A stretch of 64,000 nt of DNA from Aurantimonas sp. 22II-16-19i (GTDB lineage: Bacteria; Pseudomonadota; Alphaproteobacteria; Rhizobiales; Rhizobiaceae), in the NCBI RefSeq assembly GCF_002088275.1, contig NZ_AQQS01000007.1, forward strand, positions 62,001 through 126,000. The letters run 5' to 3'. Below the pieces are notes generated by a model. The model was not told the origin of the DNA, did no database searches, and saw only the letters and a list, made by a program, of their open reading frames with translations. Positions 16,573-24,936 of this stretch are shown here, piece by piece; position 1 is the first letter of the stretch; the number at the start of each line of letters is the position of its first letter. The position numbers and the translations under genes are program-made.

Positions 16573-17748
16573 ATGCGTATCATCATCCCGACCACGGCCA
16601 AACCGGTCGAACTGCGCGCCATCAAACGCCGGCCGCGCGTTCCCGCGAGCTATATGGCGATGGCGGGGGACTTCCGCCCGCTGGCCCTGTCGGCGGACTA
16701 TCACCGCTTCGTCAATGGGCCGCTGCGCAGCGTCGTCGCCGAGCTGCCGTCGGTGGAGCTCAGCCTGTCCGATGCGCTGGACTGCGGCCGCTCCTGGGAG
16801 CTGCCGGTCCTCATCGCCCATCTCATGGAGGCGGCCGGCCGGCTCGGCACGGCCGAAGCGATGCTGGTCTGGGCGACCGGCATGGTCGATGCCGACCTCA
16901 ACCCCCAGGGCGCCGACTACCATATCGCGCTAAAGCTCGAATTGTCCCGGCCGCTGTTTGCCGAGGCGGCGGCATCGGGCGAGGCCATCGCCATGGTGGT
17001 TCCGCCGCCGCAAGGCGCGGGCGAGCGCCAGCTGATCGCGGCCTTCTGCGCCGAATTCGGCATCGCCCTGACCATCGCGTCGACGCTGGAGGACGTCCTT
17101 TCGGCCTTCGGCCTCGTGAATGAGACGCTTGCGCCGACATCGCTTCCGGCCGTCGCGGACGACGCGTCGGCCGGTCCGGCAAGCTCCGGCGTTGCCGGCG
17201 CGGTCCCTGCCGATGCGGCGTCTCCTGACGGCGCGCGGCGCCGCCCCCTCGCGTTGGGGATCGCCGGTCTTGCGGCCGCCGGCCTTGCCGCCGCCGGCTT
17301 CGCCGTTTTCGCCTCTGACCCTTCCACTTCTCCGGCAACCACGGGGCACGAGCCCGAACGGGCGCTGATCGCCGCGAGCGACAATCTCGCGCTGGACGGG
17401 CTCTATGCGAAGGACAGGGCGGCATGTCAGGCGAAGATCTATTCCGGCGAGCCGCTCTCGATCGAGCCGGCAGTGCTGCGGTCGGGCGGCTTTGCCCTGG
17501 CGGCACGGGACGGCCTCTGCGGCCTCAGGCTGCGCAACCTCTCGGACCAGTCGCAGAAGCTCTTCGTCGACGCGCGGCTGACCGGCCTCGCGATTCCGGG
17601 CGGAGCCTCGGTCGCCTCCGGCGGCGAGCTCTCGGCCGGGGAATCCACCCTTCTCTACTTCGCCCGGCCCCCGACCGCTCTCACGGCCGACGCCGTGCTG
17701 CGCGATCGAACTGGCCTCGAAAGCCGGGTCCCGATCACCATCGACTGA
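16573..17748 (+). CDS. membrane-anchored protein with Lon-like (S16-type) Ser/Lys domain
   Basis: 391 residues. The N-terminal cytoplasmic half resembles the Lon proteolytic domain. CGRSWELPVLIAHLMEAAGR (Ser 74) aligns with the Lon catalytic-serine helix, and WATGMVDADLNPQG with the TGE strand. Lys 121 in YHIALKLEL falls where the catalytic Lys lies, 47 residues on (43 in E. coli Lon). Residues 226-247 form one Ala/Gly-rich membrane segment. About 145 extracytoplasmic residues follow with two cysteines and LCGLRLRNLSD, resembling the product of the next gene. The frame opens at 16471, but the first 34 codons use CTA, AGT, CGA and AGA, rare here, so ATG 16573 is preferred. The Lon assignment is inference from motif order. 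Confidence 0.6.
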   Translation: MRIIIPTTAKPVELRAIKRRPRVPASYMAMAGDFRPLALSADYHRFVNGPLRSVVAELPSVELSLSDALDCGRSWELPVLIAHLMEAAGRLGTAEAMLVWATGMVDADLNPQGADYHIALKLELSRPLFAEAAASGEAIAMVVPPPQGAGERQLIAAFCAEFGIALTIASTLEDVLSAFGLVNETLAPTSLPAVADDASAGPASSGVAGAVPADAASPDGARRRPLALGIAGLAAAGLAAAGFAVFASDPSTSPATTGHEPERALIAASDNLALDGLYAKDRAACQAKIYSGEPLSIEPAVLRSGGFALAARDGLCGLRLRNLSDQSQKLFVDARLTGLAIPGGASVASGGELSAGESTLLYFARPPTALTADAVLRDRTGLESRVPITID

Positions 17749-17788
17749 CAAACCGTCCGGCGGGGCTCCGTCCAGAGGGAGGAATGGC

Positions 17789-18541
17789 ATGAGACAGATG
17801 CGCCGCTCCGACGGACATGCCCCGGCGAACCTGCGCCGGCCGGCCGGCCTCCTCGCTTTGTGCTGCGGCCTGGCGACCACGATGGCGAGCCTTGCTGCGC
17901 CGCTGCCGGCTCTCGCCCAGAGCGCCGACGTCAATGCGATCCTCGGCGGCGAGGCGCCGGCGCAGGTTGCGCCGGCCGAGCCCTCGGGCATTCGTCCGCG
18001 GGCCTTTCCCGGCGCCTCCCCGTCCCTGTCCCCGTCCTCGCCGAACGCGGCCGGGGACGGCCAGGCCGCTCCCCAGGCGGCGGCCCCGCGCGGCAACGAC
18101 GAGCGCTGGGTGACCAGCGATCGCCCGGCGGAGAACCTCGCGGTGATCTCCGTCCACCCGCTGCCGGGCGAGAGCTGCCGGGACGTCCTGTTCGACATCC
18201 GCCCGTCGACCCGCGTGCGCCACGACGTCCGCGCCGGGGCGAGCCTCGATTTCGATCTCGGCGAGCTCTGCCTTCTCGGCATCCGCAACGAATCCGACCG
18301 GCGCACCCTCGTCGTGCGGGTCGGCGAGGAGCTGAAGACCGTCGCCATCGTCTCCGACAGCCGGCTGAACTCGGGCATCGCCCTCGGCCCCGGCCGCGAG
18401 ATCATGACGCCGATCCGCCCGCTCGACATCACGGCGCTGACCATCGGCGTCGAGGCGGTCTGGGACGACCAGATCGACGCCACCAACCCGGTCATCGAGA
18501 GCTTCGGCCTGAGGCTCGCCAAACGAACCCCCGGAAGCTGA
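17789..18541 (+). CDS. exported protein of unknown function with NAILGG motif
   Basis: 250 residues. Start at ATG 17789 with GGGAGG seven to eight bases upstream. A long signal peptide (about 1-44, ending ALAQ) is followed at once by VNAILGG (48-54), a Pro/Ala-rich linker, and a beta-rich domain (about 105-240) with two cysteines in SCRDVLF and LCLLGIRNESD. That domain matches the exported part of the preceding gene's product in order and spacing (Cys, then LC-L-x-x-RN-x-SD, then GG/GP turns and the ALT strand). The two look like paralogous domains. It is 41 bp behind its neighbour and 11 bp before the trypsin gene, so clearly in an operon. No enzyme motif seen. Confidence 0.7.
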   Translation: MRQMRRSDGHAPANLRRPAGLLALCCGLATTMASLAAPLPALAQSADVNAILGGEAPAQVAPAEPSGIRPRAFPGASPSLSPSSPNAAGDGQAAPQAAAPRGNDERWVTSDRPAENLAVISVHPLPGESCRDVLFDIRPSTRVRHDVRAGASLDFDLGELCLLGIRNESDRRTLVVRVGEELKTVAIVSDSRLNSGIALGPGREIMTPIRPLDITALTIGVEAVWDDQIDATNPVIESFGLRLAKRTPGS

Positions 18542-18552
18542 GGAGCATCGCC

Positions 18553-19656
18553 ATGGCGCGCCCTTTCCTTCACTCGCCCCGATCTGCGGCCGCATCGCCC
18601 GGGCCCCAGCGCGAGCGCCCCGCCAAATGCGGGCGCGGCGCCGCGCTTCTCGCGGCGACGATGATCGCCACGGCCGCCTTGCCGTCCGGTGCCGGCGCCG
18701 TCGACTTCAAGCTGCCGGCCGAAGACTACGGCAAGGTGGTGCTGCCGCTGCGCCAGTCGCTCGGGGACGCCGCCCGCGACGTCATCGACCGGCAGAACGT
18801 CTTCGAGCCGATCGGCCTCCTGCGCGAGGACGACCCGATGCGCCGCCTGGCGCGGGCCGTCGGGCGGCTCGACATCAAGGTCGAGGAAAACGGCCAGGAG
18901 TTCCTGTCCACCTGCACCGCGACGATCGTCGAGGGCAGTCTCGTCCTCACCAACTATCACTGCATCCCGGGCTTTTCCGGCAAGGTGCTCGAGGCATCGA
19001 TCCTCCTCGACTATTACGGTCCGGACAGCCAGACGACCCGCATCGCGGTCGAGACCACCGCGGTCGAGCAGGACGCCACGCTCGACTACGCGCTGGCGCG
19101 CCTCGCCGGCCCCGCCCCTGCCGACATCGAGACGATCCCGTTTTCCCGCGAGCGCTCGCGGCCGCTCGAGCGGCTGACCATCGTCCACCATCCGGCCGGA
19201 CAGCCGAAGATGATGACGCAGTTCCGCTGCTATGCGGCGGACAAGCAGGCCGAGGGTCCGAAGCTGCGCCATCGCTGCGACACCCTGCCCGGCTCGTCCG
19301 GCGCACTGATCTTCAATTCCGATCGCCAGGTCGTCGGCATCCACCATACGGGCGGGCTGAACGAGAACGATCCGGCGAGCTTCAACGAAGGCTCCAACAT
19401 CGCCGACGTCCTCGGCCGCAGCGCCCTTCTGCGCGCCGCTCCGGCCTCCGGCGGCGCCCCCACGCCCGCCCCGCCCGTCGCCGCGACCACCCCGCAGACG
19501 CCGGATGCCGCCGCGGCGACCGGTCCCGCCTCGACGGCGCAGCCGACGCTCCAGCCCGCGGGTGGCCGCCAGCCGGCGCCGGCCCCGTCACCCAACGCGA
19601 TCATCGGCGGCAGCGATCCGGCGAGCTCCTACAACGATCTGCTGCTCGGGCGATGA
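18553..19656 (+). CDS. exported trypsin-like serine protease with C-terminal NAIIGG motif
   Basis: 367 residues. Signal peptide about 1-48 after a long Arg-rich lead. The S1-type catalytic triad is complete: His 136 in LTNYHCI, Asp 178 in ATLDYALARL and Ser 249 in LPGSSGALIF. Cysteines flank the active site, as expected for an oxidising compartment. A Pro/Ala/Thr-rich linker (about 295-345) leads to the C-terminal tail SPNAIIGGSDP, then YNDLLLGR at the very end. The tail echoes the NAILGG motif found near the N-termini of three other exported products of this cluster. Stop codon overlaps an ATG of the next frame. Probably periplasmic; substrate unknown. Confidence 0.85.
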   Translation: MARPFLHSPRSAAASPGPQRERPAKCGRGAALLAATMIATAALPSGAGAVDFKLPAEDYGKVVLPLRQSLGDAARDVIDRQNVFEPIGLLREDDPMRRLARAVGRLDIKVEENGQEFLSTCTATIVEGSLVLTNYHCIPGFSGKVLEASILLDYYGPDSQTTRIAVETTAVEQDATLDYALARLAGPAPADIETIPFSRERSRPLERLTIVHHPAGQPKMMTQFRCYAADKQAEGPKLRHRCDTLPGSSGALIFNSDRQVVGIHHTGGLNENDPASFNEGSNIADVLGRSALLRAAPASGGAPTPAPPVAATTPQTPDAAAATGPASTAQPTLQPAGGRQPAPAPSPNAIIGGSDPASSYNDLLLGR

Positions 19657-19730
19657 CCAAGCGACGCAAAACACCCTGGCGCTTCCACTCCACGAAGCAA
19701 CCGATCAACCGCATCAGAAGGCTGAAGGAC

Positions 19731-20771
19731 ATGGCGAGGATGACGGGTTCGACGACCGGCCGGAACGGTCGCGCGCAAGGGCGGAACACCCTGGCGGAGG
19801 CAAGGCCGGCAGGCCGTCTTGCGCATGTGCTCCTGGCGGCGCTGATGCTGTCGGCCGCGCCGGCTCTCGTCGGCGCCGGGGCCCCGGCGCTCGCCCAGCA
19901 GGGCAAGCCGCATCAGATGAGCGAACGGGCGGAGCGGATCGTCCGGACCCTCAAGCCCGCGGCCCGCAGCCGCTATTCCGACGCGGCCTATGCCAACCGC
20001 ATCATCCAGATGGAGATCCCGCTGCCCGACCGCGGCAGCCGGACGGTCTACCTCAACTACAACCATTCGGTCGATCTCGCCGTCTACTACGATTTCGACA
20101 GCTTCGACATCACGGCCGAGACCGGCGACGTGCTCGACGATCTCGGCTATGCGCTGGAGGCGAGCGAGCTCGAGGGCGGCCAGTACCTCATCGCCGGCCA
20201 CACCGACTCCACCGGCAAGGACGGCTACAACCAGTGGCTTTCGGAAAGCCGGGCCCTGTCGGCCAAGCGCTATCTGGTGAAGAACTTCCGCATCGATCCC
20301 GATCGCCTGATCGTCGTCGGCTTCGGCGAGACCCGCCTTGCCGACCGCAAGCGTCCCCGCGACGGCATCAACCGGCGGGTCGAGATCACCCTCATCGAGG
20401 ACGGCTATTCCGGCCCGACCTCCGAACGCTTCGAAGCGCCGCGGCCGACCTATCGCAAGGGTCCGGCGCCGAGCGAGCGCGACCTCGGCCTTGCCGCATA
20501 TGGCTCGGCTCCGTCGCTGGCCAGCGTCGACTGCGAAGGCACCGAAGGCATCATCGACCCGCGTCCGGCCAGGACCGGTCTCGACGACTTCGGCAATCGC
20601 CCGACGCCGGTTCCCTGCAGCGACGTTCCGAGCGACGCCGGCAGCCAGCCCACACCCGTCGCCGTCGAACTGCCTGATCCGGCACCCGCGCCGCGGGGCG
20701 ACCAGGCGACGCCCGTCGCCCGCCCGCCCGCAAGCGCCGCCGAAGATCAGAACTCGGCGATCGAGAACTGA
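19731..20771 (+). CDS. exported OmpA-domain protein with LDDFGN motif
   Basis: 346 residues. Signal peptide about 20-56, ending PALAQ. The OmpA-like domain spans about 120-225, with YYDFDSFDITAE, AGHTDSTGKDGYNQWLSESR and the closing RRVEITLI, all matching the peptidoglycan-binding OmpA C-terminal fold. A C-terminal low-complexity tail has LDDFGNRPTPVPCSD, the motif also found twice in the OmpA protein at 9618. ATG 19731 is preferred (AGAAGG about ten bases upstream); ATG 19653, overlapping the protease stop, would add 26 residues. Likely a cell-wall anchor for the proteases around it (inference). Confidence 0.85.
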   Translation: MARMTGSTTGRNGRAQGRNTLAEARPAGRLAHVLLAALMLSAAPALVGAGAPALAQQGKPHQMSERAERIVRTLKPAARSRYSDAAYANRIIQMEIPLPDRGSRTVYLNYNHSVDLAVYYDFDSFDITAETGDVLDDLGYALEASELEGGQYLIAGHTDSTGKDGYNQWLSESRALSAKRYLVKNFRIDPDRLIVVGFGETRLADRKRPRDGINRRVEITLIEDGYSGPTSERFEAPRPTYRKGPAPSERDLGLAAYGSAPSLASVDCEGTEGIIDPRPARTGLDDFGNRPTPVPCSDVPSDAGSQPTPVAVELPDPAPAPRGDQATPVARPPASAAEDQNSAIEN

Positions 20772-20873
20772 AGGGAGGGCCAGCGACGAAAGATCATCGC
20801 CCTTGCCGCCCGGCCGCAATGCCGCGCCGGCCGTCCCCACTGCCCAACCCTTTCGAAACACCGGAGAGCCCCA

Positions 20874-21908
20874 ATGAAGATGCTCGCTAAAACCGCCGCC
20901 GCCGCGATCTTCGGCATCTGCGCCTTCGCCGGCGCAGCCGAGGCCGCCACCGTCAATCTTCTCGTGATGCAGGAGGACTGGGATCCAGAAAGCCTCGTGC
21001 GCAACACCCGCATCCAGAATGCGGTGCTGTCGACCATCAACCAGACGCTCAACGCCCCAGCCTATCAGTCGCGGCTGCGCCAGTACGGCATCGAGGGCAT
21101 GGACGTCTACGACGAGACCGCCCTGACGCTGAACTTCTACCAGCAGGATCGCCAGCGCCGCACCGACGAGGAGCTGATCTCGGTGGTGCGCTCGGTCAAC
21201 AATCCGCAGATGGACATCGTCGTCCCCTACACGATCTATGCCCGTGCGGTGACCGAGCCCTATAGCGGCATCGTCAAGCTGCAGATGGCGCTGAACTACC
21301 GCGCCCTCGACGTGCGCAGCGGCCGCTTCGTCGGCTCGGACAACCTCGACCTCGACACCCAGGGCGTCTCCTTCACCGGCTGCGCGGCCGGCCTCAACGG
21401 CACGCCGGCCGACCCGCACTGCATCAAGGAATTCGTCTCCCAGAACGGCGAGAAGCTGGCCCGCAATGCCGGCAACAAGCTGGCTCTCCAGATCGCCGGC
21501 CTGCTCGGCCGCCAGTATGGCGGCAGCGGCGCCAGCGAGGTCGAGACCATCGACGACGCGCCGATCAACGACGCCCTCGGCGACGTCGCCGCCCTGCCCA
21601 GCCGAGGCGCCGCCGGCAGCGGCTGCGACAACATCCCGACCACCTTCTCGGTCACCTTCCGCGGCTTCGAGCAGCGCCAGATGAACGCCGTCGAAGAGTA
21701 CATGGCCTACTGGAAATGCGCCCTCGACCTCGACGTCACCGGCTCGGACTTCTCGGAGATCACCTTCTCCTACAAGACCCGCTCCGACCAGCAGCGCATG
21801 CTGCGCAACATCCGGCTGATGCTGGAACTGATGGGCGTCGTCGCCGAACCGCAGACGCAGGGCTCGAACGAGATCGTCGTCGAAGCCCTCGGCATCCGCG
21901 AGAACTGA
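20874..21908 (+). CDS. exported protein of unknown function
   Basis: 344 residues with a clear signal peptide (1-24, ending AAEA) and no membrane segment afterwards. The mature part is a mixed alpha/beta domain (25-225) with two cysteines in TGCAAGLNGTPADPHC. After a short linker comes a second domain (about 245-340) beginning GCDNIPTTFSVTFRGF and containing one more Cys in YWKCALDLDV. The first domain loosely recalls CsgG-type assembly factors and the N-terminal domain of the caspase-like protein, but I cannot confirm this. It stands between the OmpA gene and the subtilisin gene on the same strand. Confidence 0.7.
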   Translation: MKMLAKTAAAAIFGICAFAGAAEAATVNLLVMQEDWDPESLVRNTRIQNAVLSTINQTLNAPAYQSRLRQYGIEGMDVYDETALTLNFYQQDRQRRTDEELISVVRSVNNPQMDIVVPYTIYARAVTEPYSGIVKLQMALNYRALDVRSGRFVGSDNLDLDTQGVSFTGCAAGLNGTPADPHCIKEFVSQNGEKLARNAGNKLALQIAGLLGRQYGGSGASEVETIDDAPINDALGDVAALPSRGAAGSGCDNIPTTFSVTFRGFEQRQMNAVEEYMAYWKCALDLDVTGSDFSEITFSYKTRSDQQRMLRNIRLMLELMGVVAEPQTQGSNEIVVEALGIREN

Positions 21909-22230
21909 GCATCGGCGCGGCGCCCGCCTTGCAGGGCGGGCGCCGCCCATCGACCGGCCACGGTCGGCAAGCCTTCGAAGCATGACCGGACGCTGCCCTG
22001 GGACGTTCCCGGAGCCGGCCCGGAGCAGGCCCGGAGCAGAGCCCTGATCCGGGCTCCGAAGCCGATGATGCCGCCTCGCCGGGATCGGATGGAGCGATGG
22101 GCGAACCCCTGACATCCGCCGCCCCGCATCCGGTCCTGATTGCAGCGGCGACAACGACGACAGGCGAGCGATCGTCCCGCCAATGCGCAAATGTCCTCTT
22201 CCCGTCGGATGATCTTGGAGATTTCCGGAG
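21909..22230. other. 322-bp gap before the subtilisin gene
   Basis: No gene seen. The left half carries GC-rich near-repeats (CCCGGAGCAG twice near 22018-22040) able to form short hairpins with no T-tract. The end supplies the ribosome site TCCGGAG for the protease gene and may hold a promoter. Confidence 0.4.
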
Positions 22231-24036
22231 ATGCCCAGACCCGATCGCAACCTCAGTGACCGCCGGCGCCGCATCGTGGTTCGAGGCGGCGTCGGCATCC
22301 TCGCGGCGGCTGTCGCGGCCGGCCTTTCGGGCGGCGAGGCCATGGCCCAGCAGAGCCCCTCGCAGGCCTTCCCGGCGATCGATCCCCGCGTCGCCCCGCC
22401 GCTCGCCCAGAACCCGCCGCGCCTCATCGATCCGACCCGCGTCCTCGTCACCCTGAAACAGGGCGAGAGCCGCGAGAGCCTTCGGCAGGAGGCGGCACGG
22501 CGGCAGCTGGAATCCAGCGACGGCACCATGGCCGCCGTCGTCGCGGCGATCGAGGCGGCGAGCGCCGCCAGCGATCGCAGCCTCGTCCTCGATCTGCCGG
22601 CGAGCGGCCGGGAACAGGACGGCCGGACCGCCGCGCCGGGCGTCGTGCAGAGCCAGGACGACTTTGCCGCCAGCCTCGCACCGGAGGCGGCCCGCCTCGT
22701 CGGAACGCTCCGCCAGATGCCCCAGGTGGAAGCCGTCGAACCGAACCGGATGTTCTTCGCCAATCAGGGCTCCGCCACGGCCGACAGCATCAACGCCATT
22801 CTCGGCGGCGGCGCGCCGCCGCGGGTCGACGGCCTTCGCGCCCCCGCCCAGGGCGACCCTGGCGCGGCATCAGCGCCCGCCCCCGTTCCTGGCCCCGGCC
22901 CCGCCCCATGGCGGGCAGCTCCCCAAGCGGACGCCGCGCCGGCCGTCTCGGACGATCCGTTCGCCGTCCTGCAGTGGCATCTGTTCGATCACTCCCTCGT
23001 CGCCGCGGCCAACCGGGTGCCCGGCGGCACCGGCTTCCTCACCTATCGCGCGAACCATCGCGGGACCAACGCCGCCGGCCCGGTCGTCGCGATCATCGAT
23101 ACGGGCCTCGTCACGGGCCACGAGGACGTCGCCACCACCCGCGTCCTTGCGGGCTACGACTTCATCTCCCTCGATCTCGTCGCCAATGACGGCGACGGCC
23201 GCGACGCAGACCCGGCCGATCCCGGCGACGGCAGCGACGCGGATCTGTGCTTTTCCGGTTCGCCGGCGACCGAAAGCACCTGGCATGGCTCGCATGTCGC
23301 CGGCATCGCCGGCGTGGTGGAGGCCGACAACCGGCTCGGCATCGGGCTTCCCGGCGTTGCCGTCCGGATCGTCCCGATCCGCGCCCTCGGTCGCTGCGGC
23401 GGGCTGGAGTCCGACATCATCGATGCGATGCGCTGGGCCGCGGGCCTGCCGGTTCCGGGAGTGCCCGCCAACCCGAACCCGGCCAGGGTGATCAACATGT
23501 CGCTGGGCGGCCCGGGCGCCTGCGCCCGCGCCTATCAGGCGGCGGTCGACGAGGTGCTCGCGGCCGGCGCGATCGTCGTCGTGGCCGCCGGCAACGAGGC
23601 CCAGGATGCGCGCGGCGTCTCGCCGGCAAGCTGCAACGGCGTGATCACCGTCGCCGCATCCGACATGCGCGGCTTCATCACGCCCTATTCGAATTTCGGC
23701 CCGCGCATCGACATCCTGGCGCCTGGCGGAGACGTCGACCGGGACGACGACGGCAACGGCCTTGCCGACGGCATCGTGTCGATCGTCTCGACGCAGGCGG
23801 GCGGCTACGGTCTCAAGCCGGGCACCTCGATGGCTGCCCCGCTGGTCGCGGCCGCCGCCGCCGCTCTTCTCGCCGAGCGCCCGCAGATGACCGGCGAGGA
23901 GGTTCGCCAGGCCTTGATGACGACCGCGCTGGCGCGATCGAGCACGGAATGCCCGCGGGGTTGCGGCGCCGGGCTCCTGCAGGTCTCGGCGCCGCCCGGC
24001 GGCGTCGCCACCTCTTCCGTCCGCCCCGCGAGGTGA
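22231..24036 (+). CDS. exported subtilisin-like (S8) serine protease with NAILGG motif
   Basis: 601 residues. The N-terminus has DRRRRIVVRGG before a hydrophobic stretch, resembling a twin-arginine signal. An I9-like propeptide follows (about 68-180, from RVLVTLKQGE to VEAVEPNRMFF), then INAILGGGAP (187-196) and a Pro/Ala linker. The peptidase domain has the complete triad: Asp 290 in VAIIDTGL, His 352 in WHGSHVAGI and Ser 533 in GTSMAAPLV. The NAILGG motif lies exactly between propeptide and catalytic domain, where maturation or docking could occur. TCCGGAG precedes the ATG. Probably periplasmic or surface; substrate unknown. Confidence 0.9.
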   Translation: MPRPDRNLSDRRRRIVVRGGVGILAAAVAAGLSGGEAMAQQSPSQAFPAIDPRVAPPLAQNPPRLIDPTRVLVTLKQGESRESLRQEAARRQLESSDGTMAAVVAAIEAASAASDRSLVLDLPASGREQDGRTAAPGVVQSQDDFAASLAPEAARLVGTLRQMPQVEAVEPNRMFFANQGSATADSINAILGGGAPPRVDGLRAPAQGDPGAASAPAPVPGPGPAPWRAAPQADAAPAVSDDPFAVLQWHLFDHSLVAAANRVPGGTGFLTYRANHRGTNAAGPVVAIIDTGLVTGHEDVATTRVLAGYDFISLDLVANDGDGRDADPADPGDGSDADLCFSGSPATESTWHGSHVAGIAGVVEADNRLGIGLPGVAVRIVPIRALGRCGGLESDIIDAMRWAAGLPVPGVPANPNPARVINMSLGGPGACARAYQAAVDEVLAAGAIVVVAAGNEAQDARGVSPASCNGVITVAASDMRGFITPYSNFGPRIDILAPGGDVDRDDDGNGLADGIVSIVSTQAGGYGLKPGTSMAAPLVAAAAAALLAERPQMTGEEVRQALMTTALARSSTECPRGCGAGLLQVSAPPGGVATSSVRPAR

Positions 24037-24094
24037 CGTTCGCGATCATGCAGAATGCCCTTTCGCCCCCGCAGTCCCAGTAACGAGGTATCCC

Positions 24095-24796
24095 ATGTCA
24101 AGGTTATACTACTTCGTGGCAGCCATCGTCGGCGCCATGGCCCTCTCCGCGCCGGCGATCGCCCAGTCCTGCGATACCTACCGTGTCGAGGCCCGTCTCT
24201 TGAACATGCGGGCCGAGCCGAACGTCTTCGGCACGATCCTCGACGTCCTGCGCTCCAACGAGCTCGTCTGCATCGCGCAGAACCAGCCGGCGGGCGGCCA
24301 GGAGTGGGGTTTCGTGGTGTCCAAGAGCCGCCCCGACGGCAGCGCCACCCAGAAGATCGAGGGCTGGACCTCGCTGCGCTATCTCGCCAGGGTGGATGCA
24401 CCGGGCGCCAACGAACCGACACCGGTCGCCGATGGCGACGCACCGGCCGCCACGCCCGTCGACAATGCGGCGACGGATGGCGCCGGTCAGGGCGGGGCCG
24501 AGCAGGTCGAGACCCTGAGTTTCACGGACCCGGTGCCGTTCGGCCCGTTCCCGGTGCGCGGCCGCACCCTCGAGCAGCTGGCGAATTCCCTGCCGCTGTT
24601 CTCGCCGATCGACGGGCTGCCCGACCCGCGCTGGAAGAAGCAGTGCACCACCTGCCACCAGTGGAACAAGGACCGGCTCTGCGACCAGGGCAAGTCCTAC
24701 CAGGCCGATCCGGGGAGCATCATCCGCATCCAGCACCCCTATGGCGGCCCGTACAAGAAGGCCCTCGCGACATGGGCGACGAGCGGCTGCCAGTAG
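24095..24796 (+). CDS. exported SH3-domain protein with C-terminal CxxCH motif
   Basis: 233 residues. Signal peptide 1-24 (ending AIAQ). A bacterial SH3-type domain spans about 28-100 (LLNMRAEPNVFGTIL, then GWTSLRYLARV). After an Ala/Asp linker comes a compact C-terminal domain of about 60 residues with CTTCHQWNKDRLC (Cys 184, Cys 187, His 188), IQHPYGGPYKKAL and a final Cys. CTTCH is a heme c attachment motif; the two extra cysteines may form a disulfide. No conventional Met ligand is obvious. It may pass electrons to, or be modified by, the di-heme cytochrome at 7112 (inference). GAGG stands before the ATG. Confidence 0.7.
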   Translation: MSRLYYFVAAIVGAMALSAPAIAQSCDTYRVEARLLNMRAEPNVFGTILDVLRSNELVCIAQNQPAGGQEWGFVVSKSRPDGSATQKIEGWTSLRYLARVDAPGANEPTPVADGDAPAATPVDNAATDGAGQGGAEQVETLSFTDPVPFGPFPVRGRTLEQLANSLPLFSPIDGLPDPRWKKQCTTCHQWNKDRLCDQGKSYQADPGSIIRIQHPYGGPYKKALATWATSGCQ

Positions 24797-24859
24797 GCGG
24801 GCGCTGCCTGCGGCGACGGGACGGCCAGTGCCGGAACCCGTCAGCGCCAGACCCTGCCG

Positions 24860-24923
24860 AAACGACGATCTGCCAACGCGACGATGTGCCAGTATCACGA
24901 TCTGCCAGTATCACGATCTGAAG
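24860..24923 (+). repeat. four imperfect 16-bp tandem repeats
   Basis: Units end at 24875, 24891, 24907 and 24923. The third is GTATCACGATCTGCCA and the fourth differs only at its end. They lie directly before the ribosome site of the YceI-domain gene, so they could be an operator array or a transcript feature. Confidence 0.7.
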
Positions 24924-24936
24924 GAAGGAACGCCCC

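Noticed and set aside
19629-22763. A 1044-residue open frame on the - strand across three genes
   Set aside because: It crosses intergenic regions and is antisense to OmpA, unknown and subtilisin genes with clear motifs; its composition is the Arg/Gly/Asp-rich shadow type.
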